Of a stretch of 64,000 nucleotides of DNA, positions 50,507-59,622 are shown piece by piece. Below the pieces are notes generated by a model. It did no database searches. It saw only the letters and a list, made by a program, of their open reading frames with translations, and was not told where the DNA came from. The first letter of the stretch is position 1, and each line of letters begins with the position of its first letter. The translations under genes and the position numbers were made by a program. Source of the DNA: an uncultured Sulfurovum sp. GTDB taxonomy: Bacteria > Campylobacterota > Campylobacteria > Campylobacterales > Sulfurovaceae. The stretch covers positions 62,001 through 126,000 of the forward strand of contig CACVAS010000030.1 in assembly GCA_902727855.1 (NCBI GenBank), written 5' to 3'.

Positions 50507-51118
50507 ATGGCTAAAAAGTTGTATCATCTACCTCTACTAAAAGTGCAAAACTTCATGCACGAGCACAAGAGTACCATTACTACACTACTGGGTAACCCTC
50601 AGAAAAAAGAGTACACCAAACGCTTTGCAAAAGCACAGTACCTCGTGCAGATAGAACAGTTTTTAAAAACCTTCCGCATAGACAAAGAGTTAGCCCATGC
50701 ACTAAAGCTCCTAAGCTACTTTGAGAGTGAAGCTTTTTACAAAGTGCTCTTTGGTCTTTTAAAGTTAGAGCGCTTTGAAGAGAGTAAACCTAGTGAAGTC
50801 TTGATGGTTGTGCTAGCTGTACTGCACAGACATGATGACAAGCTTTATGCACAGTTTTTAGAACACACTTTCATACACTACCACACAGAACAAACAGCCA
50901 AAAGCAAGATACACATAGACTACCAAGGCATAGCCAAACACCTAGCCAAACAACAAAAACTGGACTTCAAAGAGTCTTTTGGAGAAGAGAACGGACAAGC
51001 CTTTTTTAACCTCTATAGTGGTGACGAACTGTTAGTGGGTAAAAATGGAAAGTCTATTAAGACACTTAGAAAACAGGTTTATAAGATGTTTGTAGCGTAT
51101 CTTAGTGGTGAGGGGTAA
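50507..51118 (+). CDS. Hypothetical helical protein beside the tRNA gene
   Basis: The 203-residue protein (MAKKLYHLPLLKVQNFMHEH, then KSTITTLLGNPQKKEYTKRF) is soluble and alpha-helical, with LHRHDDKLYAQFLEHTF in the middle and a basic end. No signal peptide or known domain is seen. Codon use is like the host genes. Its TAA abuts the stop of the convergent periplasmic protein gene. It is not SelA, SelB or a tRNA synthetase. Confidence 0.7.
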   Translation: MAKKLYHLPLLKVQNFMHEHKSTITTLLGNPQKKEYTKRFAKAQYLVQIEQFLKTFRIDKELAHALKLLSYFESEAFYKVLFGLLKLERFEESKPSEVLMVVLAVLHRHDDKLYAQFLEHTFIHYHTEQTAKSKIHIDYQGIAKHLAKQQKLDFKESFGEENGQAFFNLYSGDELLVGKNGKSIKTLRKQVYKMFVAYLSGEG

Positions 51119-51526
51119 TTAGTAAACTTTGAGCATACAGTTTTTTAAGAGATACACTTCTTCTGTAATCGCATAACTATCATCTCTACAAACAAATACT
51201 TTTTCATTACTAATGTTTAAATCAGTAGAGGTAAATCCATCTATAAGGTCACAAGGGTATGGGATGGGTGAGTAGCCTCCAAGGTCTGAGGTATCTTGTT
51301 CTGTAGCTTCAAAAGAGTTACCAGATTCATTGAGTGATAGTTCTACTTTATAGCCCTCATGTACCCTAACCTTTTTAGCTGTTATCACCTTTTTTACACC
51401 CGTACATTCTACTTTTTTACCTTGTTTCATAGCAGATATTACACTAAACTGTTCTTTGGTGGTGGCATACACTGTCACAGACATCACAACAAAACTTGCT
51501 AAAAACACAACTTTATACTTTTTCAT
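51119..51526 (-). CDS. Small periplasmic protein, unknown
   Basis: The 135-residue protein has a signal peptide (MKKYKVVFLASFVVMSVTVYA). The mature part is beta-like and has four cysteines, VECTGV, YPCDLID, VFVCRDD and LKNCMLK, which could form two disulfides. No family is recognised. It converges on the hypothetical gene upstream with no gap. Confidence 0.7.
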   Translation of the reverse strand: MKKYKVVFLASFVVMSVTVYATTKEQFSVISAMKQGKKVECTGVKKVITAKKVRVHEGYKVELSLNESGNSFEATEQDTSDLGGYSPIPYPCDLIDGFTSTDLNISNEKVFVCRDDSYAITEEVYLLKNCMLKVY

Positions 51527-51733
51527 CTACATACCTTTTACTATTTTCTACGTTCAGATAATAACCAAAATACTACAATATCAAATGTAAACTTATACAA
51601 AACTATAGAAACGAAATAGAAACGAAAAAACTTCATTGTAGACAATTGCATTATTTTACAATTTGGAGTAAAATAAAAGTAAGTATTCAATACTATTTTG
51701 GGTATGAAAATGTAGCAGAAAGGTAGGTATGTG

Positions 51734-52579
51734 ATGAAAGAGATAAAAAGGATACTTGTAGGCATAGATATATTTGCAAAATCAAATAATGTTTTAAAAC
51801 GAGCAATCACAGTAGCTAGAGAAAATAATGCAACTCTCTTTGTAGTCTATGCAGTTGATACACCATGGCTTTCTATACCAAGTTACTTTGGTTCAGAAGA
51901 TGTACAGGTAGACCTAAAAGGCATAAAGAAAAAGATAGAAAAGAAAATACAAGTGCTAAACAACAAAGATGAAGTACCTTATATCATTATCATTAAAGAA
52001 GGGTCTCCGCATGACATATTAAGCTATGAGGCAAAATTACTTAAAGTAGACATGATGATTATAGGTGCAAATACAACTGGTAAGAAAAATGTCTTGGGGT
52101 CAACCGCTGAGAAAATGGTACACCGTAGTCGTTTGCCAGTATTGATAGTTAAAAATGCTGTAAAAGATACCTATAAAAATATAGTTGCACCCACTGACTT
52201 TCAAACGCAATCAAAACAAAGTATCTTGTTAGCAAAAATACTTTTCAAGTCTGCAACCATCAAACCCGTTCATAGTTTTGAGACCATCTATTTAGAAGGA
52301 CCCTATACTACTATGGGGCAAGATATGACACCCTATAATGAAGCAGCAAAAGTTTGTGCCAAAAGAGATATAAAAAAGTTAACAAAAAACCTTTCCATAG
52401 AAAAAGGGAAAGTACTAGACGGTACACTAAACAACAAAAAAGCATTGGTGTCATACATCAACAAGGGTACCTTTGATCTTACTGTGATAGGCTCTGCAGG
52501 ATTACATGCACACTTGGGAAGCATGGCTTCATCTATTATTAGAGATTCTAAGACAGATGTTTTGGTTTTTGTACCATAG
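51734..52579 (+). CDS. Universal stress protein with two UspA domains
   Basis: This protein of about 281 residues is a tandem UspA protein. The first domain opens KRILVGIDIFAKSNNVLKRA and ends with the ATP-binding motif IIGANTTGKKNVLGSTAEKM followed by SRLPVLIVKN (G-x2-G-x9-G(S/T)). The second opens KNIVAPTDFQTQSKQSILLA and ends TVIGSAGLHAHLGSMASSII with a degenerate motif. It is cytoplasmic and stress-linked. I start at the ATG at 51734, 6 nt after AGGTAGG; a GTG one codon earlier is possible. Confidence 0.87.
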   Translation: MKEIKRILVGIDIFAKSNNVLKRAITVARENNATLFVVYAVDTPWLSIPSYFGSEDVQVDLKGIKKKIEKKIQVLNNKDEVPYIIIIKEGSPHDILSYEAKLLKVDMMIIGANTTGKKNVLGSTAEKMVHRSRLPVLIVKNAVKDTYKNIVAPTDFQTQSKQSILLAKILFKSATIKPVHSFETIYLEGPYTTMGQDMTPYNEAAKVCAKRDIKKLTKNLSIEKGKVLDGTLNNKKALVSYINKGTFDLTVIGSAGLHAHLGSMASSIIRDSKTDVLVFVP

Positions 52580-52655
52580 AAGTTCTATCTTTGACTCTCT
52601 TTGTTCAAAAAAATAACAGATTACACTTTAAGAAGTATGGGAGTATAATACTTCT

Positions 52656-53315
52656 ATGAAAAACCTCAAAAATGCCCTGCTTTTAAAACAACTCTACCAT
52701 CTTAAACAACTTGGCTACACATATACTTCTGTGGTGCCATTTAAAGAGAATGAACCTGATTTAAAACTACCAAATACTTTAGAAACATTAAAAAAACAAG
52801 CAACAGAGTGTCATCTTTGTATTTTAAGTAAAAGTAGAAATAAAGTCGTATTTGGGGAAGGCCATCCCCATGCAAAACTGATGATAGTTGCTGATGTACC
52901 TAGTGACAATGATGATATCAATGGGCGTATATTTACAGGGCGTTCAGGAGAACTACTCACTAAAATGTTAGAAAATGTTTTAGAACTCTCTAGAGAAGAT
53001 GTCTACATTACTAACCTCTTAAAGTGCCATGCTTTAGACTCTCACTCACCCTCACCTGCCAATGTACATACCTGTTACCCTTATGTACTAAAAGAGATAG
53101 AACTTGTCAAACCTAGTATGATTTTAAGCATGGGAGAACTAGCCTACAGCTATCTTTCCAATGATGATACCCCTTTAGAAAAAGTGAGAGGTAGTACCTT
53201 TGTTCAAGAACAGTATACGCTGATACCTACGTATCATCCTAACTATTTACTCCGTAACCCTTCTGCTAAAAAAGAAGTGTTTGCAGACTTACTAAAGCTT
53301 AAGGGCTTACTCTAA
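52656..53315 (+). CDS. Family 4 uracil-DNA glycosylase-like protein (4Fe-4S)
   Basis: The 219-residue protein has four cysteines (52, 55, 124, 140) at the spacing of the 4Fe-4S cluster of family 4 UDGs, and motif B PTYHPNYLLRNPSAKKEV (His194). Motif A is altered: the usual GEAPGxxE is VADVPSDNDDINGRIFTGRSG here, so activity may be weaker or different. Family members remove uracil from DNA. It converges on the helicase gene 5 nt away. Confidence 0.85.
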   Translation: MKNLKNALLLKQLYHLKQLGYTYTSVVPFKENEPDLKLPNTLETLKKQATECHLCILSKSRNKVVFGEGHPHAKLMIVADVPSDNDDINGRIFTGRSGELLTKMLENVLELSREDVYITNLLKCHALDSHSPSPANVHTCYPYVLKEIELVKPSMILSMGELAYSYLSNDDTPLEKVRGSTFVQEQYTLIPTYHPNYLLRNPSAKKEVFADLLKLKGLL

Positions 53316-53319
53316 ACCC

Positions 53320-55365
53320 TTACTTCTCTTTTACTTCTGGTTCAATAAACTCCCCTTTAATAAGCCCTGCTTCATGTAGAAACTGTGAAGGCTTATAGTC
53401 TATTTTCTTCACTTTATCAAATTTAGCCAAAGAGAGATAGAGTTTATCTTTAGCACGTGTTACAGCAACATAAAATAGTCTACGCTCCTCTTCAACACTA
53501 GACATCATCTTACGGTTAGGAAAGCGTCCATCTACAAGGTCAATGACATACACTTCTGGAAACTCTAGACCCTTACTTGCATGAACCGTCAGTAGATTCA
53601 CACCTTCACCTTCACTCAGTTCATTGCCACCTAGAACCATCGCATTGACAAAGCGTCTAAGCTCTCTATATTGACGAGATAAGTCCAATAGAAGATTTGC
53701 TTTTCTTTCTATACGCTCTTTTGCTTGACTTTTTTTCTCTTCATCAATTTCACCACTCTTTAAACGTCCCCGTTGTGTCGATAGTAATGCAATAATATTG
53801 GCATAGAGTTTAGAGTGTATGGCTATCTTCAAAATGCTTGAAGGGTTGTTTTGACCATGTAACTCTTTCACAAGCTCATAGTAGTCTCTAAAAAAAGTAA
53901 CAGCATCTATGGTCATTTTAGGATGTTTGAGTAAGGGATGTTTCATTAAAGATGGATTTAAATGTAAACTATTAAATCGTGCAGAACTTCCTATCTCTTG
54001 GTCATCATCAAAGAGTCCAAGTTGTACATTTTTATTTGGGTTTAGTTTAGGTAAATCATATTTTTTAGGATACAGTACCCCTTGCAATAAATTACCCTCA
54101 CCAAAATAAAGAAAACATTGAAACAATTCTTTTGATAATGCAGAGCCTACACCTCTTGCATATTCAAAGATATGAATAAACGCCATCATATCTTTAGGGT
54201 TTACCAGTAATGAGAGTAAATCAAGTAAAAACTTAATCTCCTTTGCATCAAAAAAACTTGTTCCACCTTTACGTTTACAAGGTATACCATACTCACGCAA
54301 AGAAGCTTCTACTCCATCTGCAGAAGAGTTATTACGAAATATAACTGCTATTTGGTCATTGGGTACATGGGTATGTTTGATGCTTTGTGCTATAGATTGA
54401 TATTGTTCAAAAAGATCATTATACATCAGAAGCTTAGGAGGATGTGTTTTACCATGCCTACCAACCTCTAACTTTTTTGGATAGATACGTTCATTACGTT
54501 CTATCACTCTGTTTGCCAAAGACAAAATAGGTGCAGTCGATCGATAATTGGTTTTAAGTGTAAAAACTGACGCATCATCATATCGCTTAGAATATGTCGC
54601 TATATTTTCTATATTTGCACCATTAAACGCATAGATACTTTGATCATAATCTCCTACACAAAACAGAGATTTTGGTTTCAAGACATCAATCAGTGCAGAT
54701 TGTAGTGTATTGGTATCCTGATACTCATCGACTAATACCTCTGTAAAAGGTATAGTCTGTGTTTCTAAGTGGCTTTTCATACGAAGTAACAAATCATTAA
54801 AAGAGGCAAAACCAAACTCTATTTTTTCTTTTTCAAACTCTTGTGTAATATCCATATAGATATCCATCACTTGTTCATGCTCAGGGTACTTCTCTAAAAA
54901 CCATACATCAAAACTCTCTAAAGATGCATTTTGGTAGAGTGAATACATATCATATAGGTAGGTGGCAGAAAAAGGCTGCATGGTTAAATTCATACGTACA
55001 AAATTACGCTTTTCATAAATACTTCTAAAGAGTGTTTTGAGTTCAGAGGGTTGTTTTAACGTTAGGTTTGGGTATAACGTCTTTAACCATCTAAAACTTA
55101 CTGCATGAAAAGTGCCTGACTCTATTTGTGAAACAACTTTTTTTGGAAAATACCGTTCAAGACGTGCAATCATCTCACCAGCAGCTTTATTTGTAAAAGT
55201 AAGTAATAAGATACTTGAAGGTTCAACACCAGTCTGTAAAAGATGTGCTATACGCCCAACAATGGTTGAAGTTTTACCCGTACCTGCAGATGCAATGATA
55301 AGATTGTGACCTAAAGATGCTGTAGCAGCAGAAAGCTGCTCAGTATTTAGCGAAGAGAGTGGCAA
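53320..55365 (-). CDS. UvrD/Rep-family superfamily 1 DNA helicase
   Basis: The 681-residue helicase shows motif Q LNTEQLSAATA, Walker A IIASAGTGKTSTI, motif Ia LLTFTNKAAGEMI, II VLVDEYQDTN, III VGDYDQSIYAFNGA, IV TLKTNYRSTAPIL, V VNLLTVHASKGLEFPEVYVI and VI RRLFYVAVTRAKDKL. This is complete for a Rep/UvrD/PcrA enzyme, a 3'-5' helicase in DNA repair or replication restart. It starts at TTG directly after the TAA of the upstream gene, in the same frame. No other start fits before the Walker motif. Confidence 0.92.
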   Translation of the reverse strand: MPLSSLNTEQLSAATASLGHNLIIASAGTGKTSTIVGRIAHLLQTGVEPSSILLLTFTNKAAGEMIARLERYFPKKVVSQIESGTFHAVSFRWLKTLYPNLTLKQPSELKTLFRSIYEKRNFVRMNLTMQPFSATYLYDMYSLYQNASLESFDVWFLEKYPEHEQVMDIYMDITQEFEKEKIEFGFASFNDLLLRMKSHLETQTIPFTEVLVDEYQDTNTLQSALIDVLKPKSLFCVGDYDQSIYAFNGANIENIATYSKRYDDASVFTLKTNYRSTAPILSLANRVIERNERIYPKKLEVGRHGKTHPPKLLMYNDLFEQYQSIAQSIKHTHVPNDQIAVIFRNNSSADGVEASLREYGIPCKRKGGTSFFDAKEIKFLLDLLSLLVNPKDMMAFIHIFEYARGVGSALSKELFQCFLYFGEGNLLQGVLYPKKYDLPKLNPNKNVQLGLFDDDQEIGSSARFNSLHLNPSLMKHPLLKHPKMTIDAVTFFRDYYELVKELHGQNNPSSILKIAIHSKLYANIIALLSTQRGRLKSGEIDEEKKSQAKERIERKANLLLDLSRQYRELRRFVNAMVLGGNELSEGEGVNLLTVHASKGLEFPEVYVIDLVDGRFPNRKMMSSVEEERRLFYVAVTRAKDKLYLSLAKFDKVKKIDYKPSQFLHEAGLIKGEFIEPEVKEK

Positions 55366-55704
55366 TTACGCTTGACCAACAATATAATAGGTGTTTTTAC
55401 TATCTACTTTTTGAAGTGTCAATTTATATTTATTGGCCCAATGATGAACAAGTTCTTCAAACGCAGAAAGATTATCTGCTGAAGTATCTTCATCACATTT
55501 AATTTTTAAGTATTTTTCAGAATTTGACATTCCAATAAATCCTTTTTCCACAGCAAGTGCATCACTAAATGAAGGAATATGTTGTGAGAACTTTTCAAAG
55601 TTATTGGTATTCTCTATAATATCATTCATCTGTTTTAGTGTTTGTTCCGTTTTGTTATATCCTAGTTGGGAGAGAAGCGCTTCTGATGTTAACTCAAGGT
55701 GCAT
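55366..55704 (-). CDS. Hypothetical protein coupled to the helicase
   Basis: The 112-residue protein (MHLELTSEALLSQLGYNKTE, then QHIPSFSDALAVEKGFIGMS and YKLTLQKVDSKNTYYIVGQA) is cytoplasmic with mixed helix and strand. Its TAA is immediately followed by the TTG start of the helicase, in the same frame, so termination-reinitiation coupling is likely. No family is recognised. It follows the 174-residue hypothetical gene by 79 nt. Confidence 0.7.
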   Translation of the reverse strand: MHLELTSEALLSQLGYNKTEQTLKQMNDIIENTNNFEKFSQHIPSFSDALAVEKGFIGMSNSEKYLKIKCDEDTSADNLSAFEELVHHWANKYKLTLQKVDSKNTYYIVGQA

Positions 55705-55783
55705 CGATTTGTCCTTATGTGTGATTTGTATTTGTTTAAGAAAGTGTAACGAAAATTTGAAAAGAATCTATTTAAAAAAGTCT

Positions 55784-56308
55784 CTATACCCGCTCAATTA
55801 AATCTTTATAGTGTTCAACGTTTTGAAATGCTTTTTCATAACGCCAACGTAATACAAATTCAATAATTTCACTTTTAAGTGTTTGATCTAGGGTTTCAGC
55901 TTTACCAAAATAACCTAAAGAGATATTTTTAGCTTTTTTCTTTCCATTTTTATCTGGCTCATAAGTAATAGCAATCACTTGAATATATTTACCCTCTCTG
56001 ACTTGTCCAAAATCTTCTTCTTTCAAACCAATACCAGAAAGATTCATCGCTTTATAGATAAAGATCTTATCAAAATCAGGTGACTTTTCAAAAATATTTA
56101 ATTTAGTGTAAAGTTCTTTAACACGTTTAATATTGTCATCACGTATAGTGTCACATTCAATGTCAACATTTTTGGTAAGAATAGTTGGGGAGGCTAAGTT
56201 ATCAATATCAAGTTCTATGGTTTGTACATTATTAGATTTTTCTTTTTTTATTAACGCATCATCTAATCGCTTTGTTAATACTTTAAGTCTATCTAAACTG
56301 CTTGACAT
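55784..56308 (-). CDS. Hypothetical cytoplasmic protein
   Basis: The 174-residue protein has a coiled N-terminus (MSSSLDRLKVLTKRLDDALI) and a mixed C-terminal domain (YKAMNLSGIGLKEEDFGQVR, VIAITYEPDKNGKKKAKNIS, WRYEKAFQNVEHYKDLIERV). No signal peptide and no motif I recognise. It is the first gene of a minus-strand group with the 112-residue protein and the helicase. Confidence 0.7.
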   Translation of the reverse strand: MSSSLDRLKVLTKRLDDALIKKEKSNNVQTIELDIDNLASPTILTKNVDIECDTIRDDNIKRVKELYTKLNIFEKSPDFDKIFIYKAMNLSGIGLKEEDFGQVREGKYIQVIAITYEPDKNGKKKAKNISLGYFGKAETLDQTLKSEIIEFVLRWRYEKAFQNVEHYKDLIERV

Positions 56309-56573
56309 CTCTTTCCTTTGGTATGACTAGCTGTCGCACTTACATCACATATTAGATAATATTCTACATGATATTTATTAATAAGCACATTAATTATACT
56401 CATAAATATTAATTTAGTATTAAAAAATCTCAATAAGCTCTTATTTCATGTAGTGAATTCATACATTAATATTAATTAGTAAAATTTATTTATATCATAA
56501 TATTGGAGGTACCCTTAACTATATTTTAGATAAAATACTTTTTAATATTATGAAAAAACAGAAGGAATAGTGT

Positions 56574-57839
56574 ATGGATTATTTGGAGATTGTGGGTGGC
56601 AGTAAATTAAAAGGTGCAATTACGATATCTGGTGCAAAAAATGCAGCACTTCCTATTATTGCGGCAACACTATTGAGTGATAAACCCTTAACACTTACTA
56701 ACCTCCCTAATGTTGTTGATATTCGTACACTCTTAAAATTACTTACCATGCTAGGCGGTTCAGTCGAACACAATGAAACCATAGCAAACATCAATAACTC
56801 AGACATTCAATCTACAAAAGCTGTCTATGAAATAGTCTCACAAATGAGGGCATCTATTTTAGTACTTGGTCCCTTACTTACAAGATTTGGTGAATGTGAA
56901 GTTTCATTACCTGGTGGATGTGCGATAGGTCAACGACCCATTGATTTACACTTAAAAGCATTGGAATCCATGGGTGCCACCATTGAAATAAAAGGTGGAT
57001 ATGTTCGTGCAGAAGCTAAAGATGGACTACATGGTGCAAAAATAATATTTGATAAGATTACCGTGGGTGGTACAGAAAATGTTGTCATGGCTGCGGCAAT
57101 GGCACATGGTACAACCAATATCATCAATGCAGCAAAAGAGCCTGAAGTTGTTCAACTGTGTGAAATGATTGCCTCAGCAGGTATCGAAATAGAAGGTATA
57201 GGTACAAATGAACTTACCATAGAAGGAACTTGTGGTAAACCTTTAGAGTTTCCTACTATTGAAGTCATTCCAGATAGAATTGAAGCAGGTACATACCTTT
57301 GTGCTGCTGCCATTACATCTTCAAGTATCACATTGAATAAAGTAAATGCAGGACACTTAAGAGCTTCTATAGATAAATTAGAATCTATGGGATGTAGTTT
57401 TGATATTGAAGATGAGAGCATCACCATACACCCGGCAATTACACTAAAACCTGTTGATTTAATTACCATAGAATACCCTGGGTTTCCTACAGATATGCAA
57501 GCACAGTTTATGGCGGTAGCTGTCATTGCAGAGGGGGAAAGCCTAATAGAAGAACGCCTTTTTGAAAATCGTTTTATGCATGTCAGTGAACTCAATAGAC
57601 TAGGTGCAGATATATGGCTAAAAGGTTCAACGGCTGCGGTAAAAGGTGTTTCTACACTCTATGGAGCAGATGTTATGGCTACAGATCTTAGAGCTTCATC
57701 TGCATTGGTACTTGCTGCATTGGTAGCAGAAGGTACAACCAATGTAAGGCGTATTTATCATTTAGACCGTGGATATGATGATTTAGAAGGAAAACTCTCT
57801 TCTTTAGGTGCACAAATTACTAGAAAAAAAGAAGTTTAA
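56574..57839 (+). CDS. murA: UDP-N-acetylglucosamine 1-carboxyvinyltransferase
   Basis: The 421-residue MurA has [20 protein letters not shown] near the start, the fosfomycin-reactive cysteine Cys116 in [15 protein letters not shown] and [19 protein letters not shown]. It ends in the usual [18 protein letters not shown]. It makes the first committed step of peptidoglycan synthesis. AGAAGGAATAG precedes the ATG. It is followed by a bidirectional terminator shared with accD. Confidence 0.95.
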   Translation: MDYLEIVGGSKLKGAITISGAKNAALPIIAATLLSDKPLTLTNLPNVVDIRTLLKLLTMLGGSVEHNETIANINNSDIQSTKAVYEIVSQMRASILVLGPLLTRFGECEVSLPGGCAIGQRPIDLHLKALESMGATIEIKGGYVRAEAKDGLHGAKIIFDKITVGGTENVVMAAAMAHGTTNIINAAKEPEVVQLCEMIASAGIEIEGIGTNELTIEGTCGKPLEFPTIEVIPDRIEAGTYLCAAAITSSSITLNKVNAGHLRASIDKLESMGCSFDIEDESITIHPAITLKPVDLITIEYPGFPTDMQAQFMAVAVIAEGESLIEERLFENRFMHVSELNRLGADIWLKGSTAAVKGVSTLYGADVMATDLRASSALVLAALVAEGTTNVRRIYHLDRGYDDLEGKLSSLGAQITRKKEV

Positions 57840-57850
57840 AACTTCTTTTT
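57825..57850. terminator. Bidirectional terminator between murA and accD
   Basis: AAAAAAGAAGTTT and AAACTTCTTTTTT form a perfect 13-bp palindrome. The stem ends in T-runs on both strands. It overlaps the last codons of murA. Confidence 0.85.
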
Positions 57851-57864
57851 TCCATGACTTTCTA

Positions 57865-58872
57865 TTAGACTTTTAACGATTCAGTTTCTTTTTCTAGTCC
57901 CGTATTTTCCTCCAAAGAAGAAACGTCTACCTCTTCTTCAACATCTATAGTTTCATCTGCATCATCTTCTATAACATCTGTAGGCTCATCTTCTATCATA
58001 GGTTCATTTTTACTCTCTTCTAGTATCTCATCTTCTATTTCTTCTTCTTGGTTTTCGAAAAGTTCAAACAAATGAGACAGTGTTTGATGCAAGTTACCTC
58101 TATCAACAATCATATCGATCAGTCCATGTTCCAGTAAAAACTCTGAACGCTGAAAACCTTCTGGTAAATCTACACCTACTGTTTGCTTAATAACCCTTTG
58201 ACCTGCAAAACCTATGAGTGCACCAGGTTCAGCCATGATAATATCACCTAACATCGCAAATGATGCAGAGACACCACCCATGGTAGGATCTGTTAATATA
58301 GAAATAAAAGGTAAACCTTTTTGGTGAAGCCTATTCAATGCAGCTGATGTTTTAGACATTTGAAGTAATGAATACGTGCTCTCTTGCATTCTTGCTCCAC
58401 CTGAAGCTGAAACAATAACAAACCCACACTTTTTTTCTATCGCTCTTGTAATACCACGAACTATTTTTTCACCTTCGACTGAACCAAGGCTTCCACCCAT
58501 AAATGAAAAGTCAAATACAACAATTTCTACAGGTCTTCCTCCAATAGTAGAAGAACCAGAGACTACCGAAGAGGTCTTACCTGTTTTTGACTTAGCCTCT
58601 TCTAAGCGTTTTTTATACGCTTTTTTATCTGTAAATTTCAATGGATCTACTGGAGCTAATGTCTTATCCATCTCTACAAATGAATCTTTATCTACAATCG
58701 AATCAATACGTTGACGTGCAGAAATACGAAAGTGATGATTACACTTTGGACATACGTGTTGCTTTGCTTCTACTTCTTTATAGTACATTAAAGAAGTACA
58801 TTTAGGACACTTTATCCACTGATTAGGTGTCTCTTTTATCTCTTCTTCTTTTCTAAATAAATTACCAAACAT
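57865..58872 (-). CDS. accD: Acetyl-CoA carboxylase carboxyltransferase beta subunit with acidic tail
   Basis: The 335-residue AccD has a zinc ribbon (Cys22, 25, 41, 44: KCPKC and VCPKC) and the carboxyltransferase core with FDFSFMGGSLGSVEGEKIVR, VIVSASGGARMQESTYSLLQ and PTMGGVSASFAMLGDIIMAE. It makes malonyl-CoA with AccA. After the normal end near LFENQEEE there is an unusual tail of about 60 residues, almost half Glu/Asp, which other AccD proteins lack or have shorter. It follows the phosphatase gene by 16 nt. Confidence 0.95.
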   Translation of the reverse strand: MFGNLFRKEEEIKETPNQWIKCPKCTSLMYYKEVEAKQHVCPKCNHHFRISARQRIDSIVDKDSFVEMDKTLAPVDPLKFTDKKAYKKRLEEAKSKTGKTSSVVSGSSTIGGRPVEIVVFDFSFMGGSLGSVEGEKIVRGITRAIEKKCGFVIVSASGGARMQESTYSLLQMSKTSAALNRLHQKGLPFISILTDPTMGGVSASFAMLGDIIMAEPGALIGFAGQRVIKQTVGVDLPEGFQRSEFLLEHGLIDMIVDRGNLHQTLSHLFELFENQEEEIEDEILEESKNEPMIEDEPTDVIEDDADETIDVEEEVDVSSLEENTGLEKETESLKV

Positions 58873-58888
58873 CTGCTCTCCAATTATT

Positions 58889-59617
58889 CTATTTATATTT
58901 TTTAACTAAATTTTCAATTTTTTGTGCTATAAGCTTATCTTTTGATACTATAACATATTCCTCTTCAACAATCACTTCTAAGCCTTCACAAAGTGCTAAT
59001 CCTGCAGCAAAATCATAAATACGAAACGTACCTACATACAAAACATAAGTTACTGAACGTGCATAAGCCAAAGAGAGTGCAATAGCACCTGGTGCCCTAA
59101 ATTTTAAATTTTCATTGTCAAGTGCCGCAACTAAATCTGGATTTGCGTACGCTTTTTCAAACAATCCAACTTCTGCTGAAGGTACAATGTGAGGAGTATA
59201 AAAATTTGAAGAAAAAAGTTTACCTTGTTGAATACTCTCATGACTCGTTGTAAAAAAGATATCTAAAGTTGCAAGGTTACATACCATGGCCCCATCAACA
59301 TCGCCTTCTTTGTTTACTTTAGCAACAGAGGTACCATAAAAAGGGAAAAGGGAAAGGGCATTAGAAGAACCATCAATCGGGTCAATAATAATTTTATCTA
59401 TTCCCTCTCCAATCACACCACTCTCTTCAGATTCAATCTGTCCAAAACGACTAAGATACTTGACGAATATCGCTTCTGCCATTAAGTCTAATTTAGAAGA
59501 GATATCTCCACCTGCACCCTTTTTGGTTTTCTCAAACCAAGAAGGATCAAAACCATCTTTAAGTGCATTACTTATCTCTTCATTAGCCTTCACACATGAC
59601 TGAATAAAGGACGTCAT
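58889..59617 (-). CDS. Inositol monophosphatase-family protein
   Basis: The 242-residue protein has the Li+-sensitive phosphatase motifs: GGDISSKLDLMAEAIFVKYL, ESEESGVIGEG (Glu metal ligand), IIIDPIDGSSNALSLFPFYG (metal-binding DPxDG) and IYDFAAGLALCEG in the C-terminal half. Substrates in the family include inositol-1-phosphate, fructose-1,6-bisphosphate and PAP (SuhB, CysQ types). Which one is not decidable. It lies 5 nt after gltB and 16 nt before accD. Confidence 0.85.
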   Translation of the reverse strand: MTSFIQSCVKANEEISNALKDGFDPSWFEKTKKGAGGDISSKLDLMAEAIFVKYLSRFGQIESEESGVIGEGIDKIIIDPIDGSSNALSLFPFYGTSVAKVNKEGDVDGAMVCNLATLDIFFTTSHESIQQGKLFSSNFYTPHIVPSAEVGLFEKAYANPDLVAALDNENLKFRAPGAIALSLAYARSVTYVLYVGTFRIYDFAAGLALCEGLEVIVEEEYVIVSKDKLIAQKIENLVKKYK

Positions 59618-59622
59618 AAAGT

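Noticed and set aside
56309-56573. Very AT-rich 265-bp stretch before murA as a replication origin
   Set aside because: No DnaA boxes, no iterons and no dnaA or gyrase neighbours; it is probably just the promoter region of murA.
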